From: Rhodocyclales bacterium
GTDB taxonomy: Bacteria; Pseudomonadota; Gammaproteobacteria; Burkholderiales; Rhodocyclaceae
Reading direction: 5' to 3'
NCBI GenBank assembly: GCA_026399475.1
Contig: JAPLQY010000086.1
Span: forward strand, 62,001 to 126,000
DNA: 64,000 nt
Shown: piece by piece, positions 1-8,348 of the stretch
Numbering within the stretch: the stretch's first letter is position 1
Layout of the letters: each line of letters begins with the position of its first letter
Program-made: the position numbers and the translations under genes
Notes under the pieces: generated by a model
Told to the model about the DNA's origin: nothing
The model's input: only the letters and a program-made list of their open reading frames with translations
Databases searched by the model: none

Positions 1-1
1 G

Positions 2-100
2 TACCGGCTGATTGCTTATATCCGCTTCGCGAAGCAGATCGTTTATATCAAGGCGGTGCTGACCCACCGCGACTACGACAAGGGAGCATGGAAATCATGA
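2..100 (+). CDS. higB: HigB-family toxin, C-terminal part (gene starts upstream of window)
   Basis: The window opens inside a reading frame whose last 33 residues (containing FAKQIVYIK, LTHRDYDKG and a terminal AWKS) match the C-terminal end of HigB-type mRNA interferases. In that family a hydrophobic beta-strand is followed by a T-H-x-x-Y-D-K signature. These toxins cleave mRNA at the ribosome and are neutralised by an antitoxin encoded just downstream, as seen here. The stop codon overlaps the start of the next gene, so the two are translationally coupled. The N-terminal two thirds lie outside the window, so an intact toxin cannot be confirmed. Confidence 0.75.
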   Translation, partial: YRLIAYIRFAKQIVYIKAVLTHRDYDKGAWKS

Positions 101-510
101 ATGCACGCATCCAGCTGAAGCAACTGCTCCCGGCGTGGGAGACCTTCCGCCGCGCGACCGATATCGCCCCGATCCGGAACGAAACGCACTACCGCCGGAT
201 GGTGGTGATGCTTGATGCCCTGCTCGATGAGACGATCGGCGACGAAAGCCATCCCGCAATTGGTCTGGTCGATATCGTTGGCGACCTGATCGAGGATTAC
301 GAAGCCGAGCATCACCCGCTACCGGACGTCAGCGGGGTTCAGGCGCTGAAGTTTCTGATGGAGCAACATGGTCTCAAGCAAGCCGATCTGCGCGAGATTG
401 GCAGCCAAGGCGTGGTTTCCGAAATCCTTGCGGGCAACAGGGATCTCAACATTCGCCAAATCCGAGCCCTCAGCGATCGTTTTGGGGTCTCTCCCGCGAC
501 CTTCGTGTGA
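88..510 (+). CDS. higA: HigA-family antitoxin with helix-turn-helix
   Basis: Encodes 140 residues from ATG 88, or 137 from ATG 97, which overlaps the higB stop as ATGA. A purine-rich AAGGGAG at 80-86 suits the 97 start better (spacing about 10). The N-terminal half is the acidic region expected of the toxin-binding part. Residues about 88-138 resemble a Cro/C1-type helix-turn-helix (LKQADLREIG, VSEILAGNRDLNIRQIRALSDRFGVSPATF). The expected roles are to bind and neutralise HigB and to repress the operon. The toxin-first order is typical of higBA. Its 3' third overlaps the antisense end of the M48-like frame. Confidence 0.85.
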   Translation: MEIMNARIQLKQLLPAWETFRRATDIAPIRNETHYRRMVVMLDALLDETIGDESHPAIGLVDIVGDLIEDYEAEHHPLPDVSGVQALKFLMEQHGLKQADLREIGSQGVVSEILAGNRDLNIRQIRALSDRFGVSPATFV

Positions 511-1290
511 GGTCCCGAGAGTTTGGTCGCCGTGCCACCAGCGCCGACTCTTGAAGCATGGGGCGGACCGCGCCACACCTGCCGCAAAAATACCCATCAG
601 TGAGCAAGGCGCTGTCCGGCGCCGGTGACGGGCGAACTGTTGGTACGCTATGGCATCCGCTTCCATCCCCTGCACGTCTCGCTTGCTTTGGGCGGCAATC
701 TCCGATCCACCTGCCGACATCAAGGTCTTCAGCAGGCTGCTGCCGGGGATAAGAATGTTCATGATCACCGAAGTGGCAATCCCGGCAGCCGAATTTTCTT
801 CGTGGTGCCGCGCGATCACATGGCCCATTTCGCGTGCGATGACAAAAGCCATCCAGTCGTCGTAAGGCAGCCGGACCCCAAACGCCGCGTTGAGCGCGAT
901 TCTTCCGTTGGCACTGGAAACGCTGCCCAATTCATCGCCGTCGACGACATAGACATCGAATCGGCTATCGACCAATCCCGGGACGCGCTGCGCCAGGTCC
1001 GGATACAGATGCCGGGCCCCCGTTTGCAAAGAACCGGCGACGCGCCGCACCTGAACCGCAAAGCGCGCTGCCGCCTCCGTGTCCGCTGCCGCCGGGCAGT
1101 TCACGCTGCCGTCGCAGCCTGCACTGTGCCGGGAACCCGTAGTCATGGTGAATGCGATGTCCGCATGGGTGGAGGCCAGCGGCATATCAATCATTCGCGC
1201 ACGACCCTCGGTCTGAACCGTCGCACAGCCGGCAATGCCGAGGCAGGCGACGGCAGCAACCAACAATCGTGGGAGTCTTGCACGCGACAT
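319..1290 (-). CDS. Degenerate M48 metalloprotease-like lipoprotein, 3' end aberrant
   Basis: Start chosen at ATG 1290, with GAGG about 8 bases upstream; ATG 1305 also exists. Residues 1-22 form a lipoprotein signal ending in an I-A-G-C lipobox (Cys22). The core resembles periplasmic M48 peptidases of the LoiP/BepA type. However, the zinc motif HExxH reads REMGH at residues 153-157: Arg replaces the first zinc histidine, while Glu and the second His remain, followed by IARHHEEN. The downstream glutamate signature (GMEADAIAY) is present. After about base 640 the sequence turns into low-similarity, Arg- and Cys-rich residues and runs antisense through higA. The natural C-terminus therefore seems lost. 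Probably inactive as a protease, possibly a pseudogene. Confidence 0.5.
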   Translation of the reverse strand: MSRARLPRLLVAAVACLGIAGCATVQTEGRARMIDMPLASTHADIAFTMTTGSRHSAGCDGSVNCPAAADTEAAARFAVQVRRVAGSLQTGARHLYPDLAQRVPGLVDSRFDVYVVDGDELGSVSSANGRIALNAAFGVRLPYDDWMAFVIAREMGHVIARHHEENSAAGIATSVIMNILIPGSSLLKTLMSAGGSEIAAQSKRDVQGMEADAIAYQQFARHRRRTAPCSLMGIFAAGVARSAPCFKSRRWWHGDQTLGTSHEGRGRDPKTIAEGSDLANVEIPVARKDFGNHALAANLAQIGLLETMLLHQKLQRLNPADVR

Positions 1291-1588
1291 GATCCGCTGC
1301 CTCATCCCTGCTTCAAGCCGCCGAAAAGTGCACAAACATGATGGAATTTTCCGAAGAGCGTTCGCAATGCCGAACATGGTCACAATGCAGCAAAGCGCGC
1401 CGGCACACCGTTCGCTACCGCACGCAGATGAGATGACAGGTTTGCGGGTTTCCGTCGCTACAGGCCTTGCCGCCGGTGTTACCCTGTGCACTTCAATACA
1501 TTGCCTGGCTTGTCCATGAAACTGCCGGTGATCCAGACAAGTCGCGCCTGGACACGAATATCTTCCAACGCATAAACTCATTTCGGAC

Positions 1589-3001
1589 ATGCAACCCGAT
1601 CGCGTCGCCCGCCTGAGAGCCCTCATCGACACGCTGGAGCACGGCCTGGTCGAGCGCCGCCAGAGTGTTCGGCTGTGCCTTCTGGCGGCCCTGACCGGCG
1701 AGCACACGCTGTTCATCGGCCCGCCGGGCACCGCCAAGAGCGAACTGGCGCGGCGGCTGCACACGGTGTTTCGCGATGCGCGCTACTTCGAGCGGCTGCT
1801 GACGCGCTTCTCGGTGCCCGAAGAGCTCTTCGGCCCGCTGTCGATCAAGGCCCTGGAAGAGGATCGCTACGAGCGGCATACGGACGGCTTCCTGCCGGAC
1901 GCCTCGATTGCTTTCATCGACGAGGTGTTCAAGGCCAACAGCGCGATCCTCAACGCCCTGCTCACCTTGCTCAACGAACGCGAATTCGACAACGGCGCCG
2001 GCCGCCAGAGCTGTCCGCTGATCAGCGCCGTCGGCGCCACCAACGTAGTGCCCGAGGACGAAATCGCCGAGGCATTTTTCGACCGCTTCCTGGTGCGCCT
2101 GCCGGTGGCGGCGGTTAGCAGCGAGGGCTTCAGCGCGCTGCTGGAGGCCGGCCGCGCCCGCGACTGGACGCCGCCCGGGCCCGAACTGACGCTCGACGGC
2201 GACGATCTCGCCCGATTGGCGGCAGACGCGGCCGCGGTCGAGGTGCCGGCCAACTTTGTTGCGGTGCTGGCCGAGCTGCGCCAGCATTTCGCCGTGGTGA
2301 CTATCCATGTCTCGGACCGGCGCTGGGTCAAGATCGTCTGGCTGTTGCGCGTGGCCGCAGCGAGCGAGGGCCGCCCGGCCGTGGCGCTGTGGGACCTGCT
2401 GCTGCTGCCCTGGCTGACCGCGCCCGATGCGCCGCGCCAGGCGGCCGTCGCCGACTGGCTGGCGGCCCGGCTCGGGGTGCGCGAGGCGTTCTCGCCGGCG
2501 CGCCTGACGCGGGTAGTCGCGGCTTTCGTGAGCCAGCTCGATGCGGAACTGAAAGCCAACGACCTCGATTACGACGAATCGGGCCGCCTGAAATTCTCCG
2601 CCACCGAGCTGGCCACCGAGCTGGCCGACGAGATCGGCGACGCCAAGGGCGGTGCCGCCGCGCCGCGCCTGAGCTACAACCGGCGCCGGCGCTACGGCGA
2701 ATCGCACATCGGCGCCCGCGTGCGCCAGATCGATTCGCTGCTCGAGCGCATCGCCGGCTATGCCAGGGAGATTGCCGGCCAGCGCGAGAACCTGGCCGCC
2801 TACGTGCTGCAGAGCCTGTGGCTCAACGAAGGGCTGACGGCACGTGCCGCGGTCAACCTGGCGGCCACCGCCGCGGCGATCGACGAGCTCGCCGCACGTG
2901 CCAAGGCTGCGCGGGCCGGCTTCCTCGACCTGCCGCGGCTGGAGCGGGACAACGGCACGGTGCCAGAGCCCGTCGCCCACGAATCGCTCGACGCGGCGTG
3001 A
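1589..3001 (+). CDS. ravA: MoxR-family AAA+ ATPase, RavA-like
   Basis: 470 residues. Walker A GPPGTAKS lies at 44-51, Walker B IAFIDE at 107-112, followed by VFKANSAILNALLTLLNER, and a sensor-like GATN at 149-152. This arrangement is diagnostic of the RavA branch of MoxR chaperone-like ATPases. The C-terminal 200 residues are helical, as in RavA's discontinuous triple-helical region. RavA works with the VWA protein ViaA and, in E. coli, acts on respiratory complexes and lysine decarboxylase. Here a VWA gene overlaps its stop codon as GTGA, so the two should be co-translated. There is no strong Shine-Dalgarno before ATG 1589. Confidence 0.88.
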   Translation: MQPDRVARLRALIDTLEHGLVERRQSVRLCLLAALTGEHTLFIGPPGTAKSELARRLHTVFRDARYFERLLTRFSVPEELFGPLSIKALEEDRYERHTDGFLPDASIAFIDEVFKANSAILNALLTLLNEREFDNGAGRQSCPLISAVGATNVVPEDEIAEAFFDRFLVRLPVAAVSSEGFSALLEAGRARDWTPPGPELTLDGDDLARLAADAAAVEVPANFVAVLAELRQHFAVVTIHVSDRRWVKIVWLLRVAAASEGRPAVALWDLLLLPWLTAPDAPRQAAVADWLAARLGVREAFSPARLTRVVAAFVSQLDAELKANDLDYDESGRLKFSATELATELADEIGDAKGGAAAPRLSYNRRRRYGESHIGARVRQIDSLLERIAGYAREIAGQRENLAAYVLQSLWLNEGLTARAAVNLAATAAAIDELAARAKAARAGFLDLPRLERDNGTVPEPVAHESLDAA

Positions 3002-4632
3002 GCGCAGCGCTGCCCGCCCCACTGCCCATCCCGCTGCCGGCGCCGCTGCTGTTCGAAAGCGGGGAGCGCCGCCTGGCGACGCTGGACGGCCTGGCGCGCT
3101 CGCTCTGGCTGGGCGGGCTGACCAATTCGCAGGGCAGCCTGGAACCGCGCCTTGATGCGCTGGCAGGCCTGCGCCGCGAACTGCTTGCCGGCGCCACGAC
3201 AGCCCCGGACACCTGGCCCTGGCCGCCGTTGCCGATCGCCCGGGCCTTGAATGAGGCCATCGGCCGCCTCGACCTGGCCAGCTACTGCAGCGACAAGGAA
3301 GAGTTGACCGACACGGTGCTGATGAGCATCCTGTTCCACCTCGATTTCATCGTCGATTATCGGGATCGGGGGGCCAGTGAAGCAGAAGCCCTGGGAATGG
3401 CGATCGAGGCTTTCGAGAACGATTGGCAGCAGCACTGCGGCGAGATCGACGAGCTGGTGCAAGTGTTCGGCATGGTGCCCGACGACTGCAAGCACAGTCG
3501 CTGGGACCAGATGCGCGGCCTGCTGCATTCGTCGGGATGGCAGGAGGTGCTGCGCATTCGCCGGCTGCTCGAACGCCTGCCGGAACTGGGCAAGATCATC
3601 CGCGAACTGGGCCGCTCCCGCCCCTCCGAAGAGCCTGATACCGCCAGCCAGGCAATCGTCGAGGTGATGGACAAGGCCATCGCCCAACGCCCCGAGACAC
3701 GCACCGTGCGTGTGCCGGACATGCCGGGCGAGACGCGCGGCATTCACCGCTCCGACAGGATCGCCCGCATGCTGCCGGCCGAAGCCATGCTGCTCGGCCA
3801 CCCGCGCCTGCGCCTGGTCTGGCATGCGCGGCGGGCCGAAAGGACGCTGCTGAGCTACGAGGATGACGATCGCATGACGGAAGTGCGCTTGCATCAGGCG
3901 CTGGTTTCACAGCCGCGCCCCGGGCCGCAAGCCGGCAAGCGGCTGGAGCTGGGGCCGATGCTGGTTTGCGTCGACACCTCGGGCTCGATGCAGGGCGGCG
4001 CCGAAGCCGTGGCCAAGGCCATCGTGCTGGAGGCCATGCGCGCCGCTCACGCCCAGCAGCGCGCCTGCCATGTCTTCGCCTTCGGTGGTCCCGATGAGCT
4101 GGTCGAAATGGAGCTGGGCGTCGACCGTGCGGGAATCGAACGCGTGACGGATTTTCTGGGGCAGGCGTTTCGCGGCGGCACGGATATCTGCGGCCCGCTG
4201 GAAAGCGTGATCGCCAAGCTCGAAGATCAGCGCTGGCAGCTCGCCGACTTGCTGATCGCAACCGACGGCGAGTTCGGCGCCACGCCGGCGGTTGCCGCGC
4301 GGCTGGCCGCCGTCAAGCGCGAACTGGGCTTGCGCGTGCAGGGGGTGCTGATCGCCGACCGGGAAACCGTGGGCTTGCTCGAAGTTGCCGACAGCATCTA
4401 CCCGGTGCGCGACTGGCGCCGCTATGGTGGCTCGAATGTCGATTCGCCGATACCTTCCGAGCGCCTCACCGCGATGTTTTTCCCGGGAGCCTTGCGCAAT
4501 GCGGCCAATCGGCAGGCGACGGTTGCGGGCGAAGCGATCTCCTCCGCGGTCCGCGCCAGCTGGCACCTGAGCGAGCCGGCGCAGGAAAGCCAGGACTCTG
4601 GCGAAAACGAAGCCGGGACGAAACGGACATGA
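2998..4632 (+). CDS. viaA: VWA-domain protein, ViaA-like partner of RavA
   Basis: Starts at GTG 2998, overlapping the upstream TGA by sharing GTGA. An upstream extension of this frame exists but lies inside ravA and is unlikely to be coding. Gives 544 residues. The N-terminal 300 residues are helical and acidic or basic without a known motif. A von Willebrand factor A domain begins near 320, with the MIDAS motif DTSGS at 326-330 and a conserved ATDGEFG later. ViaA proteins (483 aa in E. coli) have the same layout: helical N-terminal region and C-terminal VWA. Expected to be cytosolic or membrane-associated and to stimulate RavA ATPase activity. Its stop overlaps the next start (ATGA). Confidence 0.82.
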   Translation: MSAALPAPLPIPLPAPLLFESGERRLATLDGLARSLWLGGLTNSQGSLEPRLDALAGLRRELLAGATTAPDTWPWPPLPIARALNEAIGRLDLASYCSDKEELTDTVLMSILFHLDFIVDYRDRGASEAEALGMAIEAFENDWQQHCGEIDELVQVFGMVPDDCKHSRWDQMRGLLHSSGWQEVLRIRRLLERLPELGKIIRELGRSRPSEEPDTASQAIVEVMDKAIAQRPETRTVRVPDMPGETRGIHRSDRIARMLPAEAMLLGHPRLRLVWHARRAERTLLSYEDDDRMTEVRLHQALVSQPRPGPQAGKRLELGPMLVCVDTSGSMQGGAEAVAKAIVLEAMRAAHAQQRACHVFAFGGPDELVEMELGVDRAGIERVTDFLGQAFRGGTDICGPLESVIAKLEDQRWQLADLLIATDGEFGATPAVAARLAAVKRELGLRVQGVLIADRETVGLLEVADSIYPVRDWRRYGGSNVDSPIPSERLTAMFFPGALRNAANRQATVAGEAISSAVRASWHLSEPAQESQDSGENEAGTKRT

Positions 4633-5495
4633 GCTTCGCTGCCGAATATCTTGCGCAACTGGAGGCATTCGCCGCACGCAGCCCCCTGCCGCGCGTGCGC
4701 GCCCTGCACCTGCCGCCGGAGCAGGCGGCTGAGGACAGCAAGGGCGAGTTCTGCGCGCTGGAGCTGGACGACGGATCGCTCGGCCTGTCCTACGTGCTGT
4801 TCGATGACACGCTGGCGCGCCTGCATCATGGCGCCGACGGCCTCGGCCTCGCCGGTGCCGATGCGCTGACAGTGGCTCGCCGTTACGCCAGCGCCGACTC
4901 TTTCGGCAAGACCATCGGCTTCGCCGCGGCCAACGCGCTGACCCGCTGCCTGTTCGATCGGGCAGGGTTTCGCCCCGACGACAGTCAGGATTCAATCGGC
5001 CGGATGAACCCGCAGTCGGGCGAGCGGATCGGCATGATCGGGCTGTTCAAGCCGCTGCTGGGGCGCATTCTGGAGAGCGGCGCACAGCTCACGGTAGTCG
5101 AATTGAAGGCCGATCTGGCCGGCGACGCCGAGGGCTACCGGGTCACGCTGAACGCCGGGGAACTCGCCGCCTGCGGCAAGGTGGTATCCACCAGCACGCT
5201 GCTGCTCAATGACACGCTGGACCGCATGCTCGACTGCTGCCGCAACGCGAGGTGGTTCGCCATGGTCGGGCCCAGTGCAGGCTGCCTGCCGGACGCGCTC
5301 TTTGCCCGCGGCGTGACTCTTCTCGGCGGCAGTTGGGTGAACGACCGGGAAGGGTTCATCGCCGCGTTGAAGTCCGGCGAACCGCGCAGTGACTTCGCCA
5401 GCAAATTTGTGCTGACGGCTGAAAACTATCCGGGATTCGATGCGCTGCTGGCAAGAGCGTCGAATATCCAGCCTGTTCAAAATCCGGTTGGCTGA
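4629..5495 (+). CDS. DUF364-type protein in the ravA-viaA operon
   Basis: 288 residues from ATG 4629, overlapping the VWA stop. The pattern of an N-terminal enolase-like small domain (GLSYVLFDD, about 50-60) followed by a Rossmann-like half (IGMIGLFKPLLGRI near 135 and a C-terminal MVGPSAGCLPDALFARGVTLLGGSWV) matches DUF364/DUF4213 proteins. Structural work has tentatively linked these to heavy-metal chelation. No catalytic motif can be assigned. The four-base overlap on its upstream side indicates one transcript with the RavA/ViaA pair, so its function may be tied to metal or cofactor handling by that chaperone. That link is inference. Confidence 0.7.
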   Translation: MSFAAEYLAQLEAFAARSPLPRVRALHLPPEQAAEDSKGEFCALELDDGSLGLSYVLFDDTLARLHHGADGLGLAGADALTVARRYASADSFGKTIGFAAANALTRCLFDRAGFRPDDSQDSIGRMNPQSGERIGMIGLFKPLLGRILESGAQLTVVELKADLAGDAEGYRVTLNAGELAACGKVVSTSTLLLNDTLDRMLDCCRNARWFAMVGPSAGCLPDALFARGVTLLGGSWVNDREGFIAALKSGEPRSDFASKFVLTAENYPGFDALLARASNIQPVQNPVG

Positions 5496-5533
5496 TTTCA
5501 GGCGAATGGCTGTTGTCGTCGCCCGGCACTCCG

Positions 5534-5842
5534 TCAGGTAGCAAGCTTGCGGCCGAGTTTCTGCTCGACGGCGTCGACCTTGGATTTCATGCGGCCGCCG
5601 GGACCGGCCCGGTAGTCGATCTTGATGTGGGTGCCGATCCGGTCGCAGTCGGCCTGCATCGCCTTGAAGCAGGCGGTGACGACGGCCATGACCTCGTCCC
5701 ACTCGCCTTCGATGATGGTGCCCATGGGCGTGAGCTGGTAGGGCAGGCCGCTCTTGTCGATGATGTCGAGGATGCGTGCGACATAGGGACTCATGCTTTC
5801 GCCCTTGGTGGAAGGCGCCATCGAAAATTCGAGCAATACCAT
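5534..5842 (-). CDS. MTH1187-family thiamine-binding protein
   Basis: 102 residues starting at ATG 5842 after a good AAGGAG. Sequence blocks LEFSMAPSTKGES, LTPMGTIIEGEWDEVMAVV and GTHIKIDYRAG are typical of the thiamine-binding/YqgV family (PF01910), which are small ferredoxin-like-fold cytosolic proteins. Members have been shown to bind thiamine or its derivatives, but physiological roles are not settled. It is transcribed divergently from the thioesterase gene at 6019 and converges on the DUF364 gene. No riboswitch-like structure is visible in the 176-base divergent region. Confidence 0.85.
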   Translation of the reverse strand: MVLLEFSMAPSTKGESMSPYVARILDIIDKSGLPYQLTPMGTIIEGEWDEVMAVVTACFKAMQADCDRIGTHIKIDYRAGPGGRMKSKVDAVEQKLGRKLAT

Positions 5843-5961
5843 GGGGGTCTCCTTCGGGTTGGTGCCAGGTCCGCAGCATCACGCAGCGCGATCGCTGCCG
5901 AAAAGCTCGATGGAGTTTAATCGGTCGTTACCGAGTTTTGCGGCAAATGGCACTGGCCGAG

Positions 5962-5977
5962 GTACCGCCTGCGGTAC
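5962..5977. promoter_or_regulatory. Perfect 16-bp palindrome in a divergent promoter region
   Basis: GTACCGC, two bases CT, then GCGGTAC form exact 7-bp arms. The palindrome lies in the 176-base region between the divergent thiamine-binding and thioesterase genes, just upstream of a TATAGT hexamer at 5980-5985. The position suits an operator for a dimeric repressor. No regulator is identified and no second copy was noticed. Confidence 0.35.
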
Positions 5978-6018
5978 GGTATAGTTCTCGCCGAATCTTT
6001 GCGAATCAAAATTCAAAC

Positions 6019-6453
6019 ATGGCGATCTGGCACACCTCTTTTCCCCTCGATGAAGCGAACCGGCGCGGCCAAACATGCGCCAATGGGCATCTCGGCATCG
6101 AACTGATCGAGGCCGGCGACGACTACCTCAAGGCACGCATGCCCGTCGATCAGCGCACCCGGCAGCCGGCCGGCGTCCTGCACGGTGGCGTCTCGATGGT
6201 GCTGGCCGAAACCCTGAGCTCATGGGCCGCCGCGTTCGTCGTCGATCCCGAAAAGTTTCACTGCGTAGGACAGGAAATCAATGCCAACCACATTCGCGCG
6301 GTCGAAAGCGGCTGGGTCTTCGGCGTGGCGCGTCCCTTGCACCTGGGGCGCAGCAGCCATGTCTGGGATGTGCGCATTCACGACGAAGCGGACAAGCTGG
6401 TTTGCGTGGCCCGCGTCACGATGGCCGTGCTTTCGACTCCGATACGCTACTGA
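6019..6453 (+). CDS. Hotdog-fold acyl-CoA thioesterase (PaaI/YdiI type)
   Basis: 144 residues from ATG 6019. The central motif PAGVLHGGVSMVLAETLSS carries the HGG loop and the acidic catalytic residue in the AET helix that mark the YdiI/EntH/PaaI hotdog thioesterases. These hydrolyse aromatic or small acyl-CoA thioesters in the cytoplasm. QEINANHIRAVESGWV and the C-terminal VARVTMAVL complete the fold. The exact substrate cannot be told from sequence. No clear Shine-Dalgarno precedes the start. An alpha/beta hydrolase follows after 9 bases, suggesting one transcript. Confidence 0.8.
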   Translation: MAIWHTSFPLDEANRRGQTCANGHLGIELIEAGDDYLKARMPVDQRTRQPAGVLHGGVSMVLAETLSSWAAAFVVDPEKFHCVGQEINANHIRAVESGWVFGVARPLHLGRSSHVWDVRIHDEADKLVCVARVTMAVLSTPIRY

Positions 6454-6462
6454 CGACGATCC

Positions 6463-7323
6463 ATGAAGCGCGTCAGCTTCACCGCCAGGGACGGCCACCC
6501 GCTTGCCGCTTACCGTTTCGACTCGGCCGGCGGCCCGCCCAAGGGGCACGTCATCATCGCCGCGGCGATGGCCGTGCCGCAATCCTTCTATGCTCCGTTC
6601 GCCCGGCATCTGGCGACACGCGGCTACACGGCGTGGACCTTCGATTACCGGGGCATCGGCGAATCGCTGACCGGCTCCTTGCGCCATGTCAAGGCGAACC
6701 TCAGCGACTGGCTGAGCAAGGACTACGATGCCCTCCTGCATGAGGTCAGCGAAATTTCGCCCAGGCGGCCCGTGTTCGTCGTCGGCCACAGTTTTGGCGG
6801 CCAGGTCGCGCCGCTGCTGCCTTCGCGCGAGCGCCTCGCGGGTCTGGTCAATATTGCGGTCGGCAGCGGTTCGACGCGGCACATACGGCCGCGCGTCCGC
6901 CGTTCGGCGCCGCTGATGTGGCACGTGCTGGCACCGGTGCTGTGCCCTGTGTTTGGCTACTTCCCCGGCGCGCGCCTGGGCGTGATCGGCAATATTCCCA
7001 GCGGCGCGATGTTCCAGTGGCGCCGCTGGTGCCTGACGCCGGACTATCTGCTGACCGGCGAACCCGGTGCGCGCGAAGCCTATGCGAGTGCAGACTATCC
7101 GGTACTCGCGCTCACCTTCGCTGATGACGAACTGCTGCTCGAAGACGGCTCGCGCCTGATTCATGGCGCCTACCGGAAGCGGGCGGTCGATTACCGCGTG
7201 CTCGAACCCGCGCACCACGGCCTGGCGCGCATCGGGCACTTCGGTTTTTTCAAGCCGCAGAGCGAAGCCGCCCTCTGGCCGCTGGTCACCGACTGGCTGG
7301 ATCGTGCCGCCGGCCATCCATAG
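6463..7323 (+). CDS. Alpha/beta hydrolase (COG4757 type)
   Basis: 286 residues. The nucleophile elbow GHSFGG at about 104-109 follows VFVV, and an oxyanion-region DYRGIGES lies about 45 residues earlier. ADDE near 212 and a GHFGFF block near 264 give plausible acid and histidine members of the triad. The overall pattern matches the predicted alpha/beta hydrolases of COG4757, which have no defined substrate. It lacks a signal peptide, so it is cytosolic. It lies 9 bases after the thioesterase and 28 bases before an SDR gene, perhaps forming a small lipid or acyl-ester metabolism operon. Confidence 0.78.
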   Translation: MKRVSFTARDGHPLAAYRFDSAGGPPKGHVIIAAAMAVPQSFYAPFARHLATRGYTAWTFDYRGIGESLTGSLRHVKANLSDWLSKDYDALLHEVSEISPRRPVFVVGHSFGGQVAPLLPSRERLAGLVNIAVGSGSTRHIRPRVRRSAPLMWHVLAPVLCPVFGYFPGARLGVIGNIPSGAMFQWRRWCLTPDYLLTGEPGAREAYASADYPVLALTFADDELLLEDGSRLIHGAYRKRAVDYRVLEPAHHGLARIGHFGFFKPQSEAALWPLVTDWLDRAAGHP

Positions 7324-7351
7324 TGCGTCCTTGTCTACACAGGAGTTGATC

Positions 7352-8194
7352 ATGCTTTCCAATAATGCGGTCTGGCTCATCACTGGTTGCTCGACGGGTT
7401 TCGGGCGCGAACTGGCGCGCGCGATGCTCCGGCGCGGCAACAGCGTGGTGGTGACGGCGCGCAACCCGGCCACCCTCGATGAATTCGCCTCGCATGCCGC
7501 TGCGCTGGTCGCCGCACTCGACGTCACCGTGCCGCAGCAGATTGCCGAGGTCGTCAGGCAGGCCGAGGCCCGCTTTGGACGCATCGATGTGCTGGTAAAT
7601 AACGCAGGCTACGGCTACCTCTCCGCGCTCGAGGAGGGCGAGGACGATGAAGTCCGCGCCATGTTCGAGACCAATGTTTTCGGCCTGGCCAACATGACCA
7701 GGGCCGTGCTCCCCGGCATGCGTGCGCGCCACCACGGCCACATCGTCAACATCTCATCCATGGGCGGCCTGATCGGCTTCCCCGGCATCGGCTATTACAA
7801 CGCCACCAAGTTCGCCGTGGAGGGCCTGTCCGAAGCCCTGGCCAAGGAAACTGCGCCGCTCGGCATCAAGGTCACCGTCGTCGAGCCGGGGCCGTTCCGC
7901 ACCGATTGGGCGGGCCGTTCGCTGAAGGTACCCAAGGCCGCCATCGCCGACTATGCCAAGTTGGCCGGCGCACGCCGGGCTGCGGTCCAGAACTACAGCG
8001 GCACCCAGCAGGGCGACCCGGTACGCGGGGCGGAAGCGATCATACAGGCGGTCGAATCTCCCGAACCGCCACTGCATCTGCTGCTGGGACGTCCTGCCTA
8101 CGAAATGGCAAGCGCCAAGTTCAAGGAGTTCTCCGCAGAAATGGAGAAGTGGCGCGACGTTTCGCTGGGTGCCGACTATCCGGACGCGGGCTGA
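7352..8194 (+). CDS. Short-chain dehydrogenase/reductase
   Basis: 280 residues from ATG 7352, with AGGAG 7 bases upstream. Classical SDR features are present: TGCSTGFG at 11-18 for NAD(P) binding, NNAG at 83-86, the serine in NISS at about 123-126, and Y139-x-x-x-K143 as the catalytic pair. The PGPFRTDW block after the active site is typical of the oxidoreductases often annotated as SDR family/YbbO-like. Substrate unknown. It is the third gene of a likely thioesterase-hydrolase-SDR run. Confidence 0.88.
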   Translation: MLSNNAVWLITGCSTGFGRELARAMLRRGNSVVVTARNPATLDEFASHAAALVAALDVTVPQQIAEVVRQAEARFGRIDVLVNNAGYGYLSALEEGEDDEVRAMFETNVFGLANMTRAVLPGMRARHHGHIVNISSMGGLIGFPGIGYYNATKFAVEGLSEALAKETAPLGIKVTVVEPGPFRTDWAGRSLKVPKAAIADYAKLAGARRAAVQNYSGTQQGDPVRGAEAIIQAVESPEPPLHLLLGRPAYEMASAKFKEFSAEMEKWRDVSLGADYPDAG

Positions 8195-8282
8195 GTCGAT
8201 CGGGATGCTGCGGTTCAAGGCGTCAATATCGGCGTTCGGTTCGCAGGAGGGCCTCGCCCGTGACAATTTATTTTTCGACTGC

Positions 8283-8311
8283 CGGAATAAATGCATGCTT
8301 CTCCCCGTTAA
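8283..8311 (+). promoter_or_regulatory. Candidate ECF-sigma promoter for the sigma/anti-sigma/catalase module
   Basis: GGAAT at 8283-8287 and CGTTAA at 8306-8311, separated by 18 bases, resemble the GGAAT/GTT-type -35 and -10 elements used by group IV sigma factors, which often control their own operon. It lies about 38 bases before the COG4315-type gene, whose downstream neighbours encode the sigma factor and its anti-sigma. Match by eye only. Confidence 0.45.
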
Positions 8312-8348
8312 TGCAGGGGTAGCACCCCAAACCCCAACGGAGATCAAA

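Noticed and set aside
1493-3022. A 509-aa open frame antisense to ravA
   Set aside because: Composition (Arg, Gln, His, Gly rich) is that of a shadow frame in GC-rich DNA; the sense strand encodes clear Walker motifs.
5843-6018. TPP riboswitch upstream of the thiamine-binding gene
   Set aside because: No THI-box-like conserved blocks are visible and the gene has a simple leader with a good Shine-Dalgarno.
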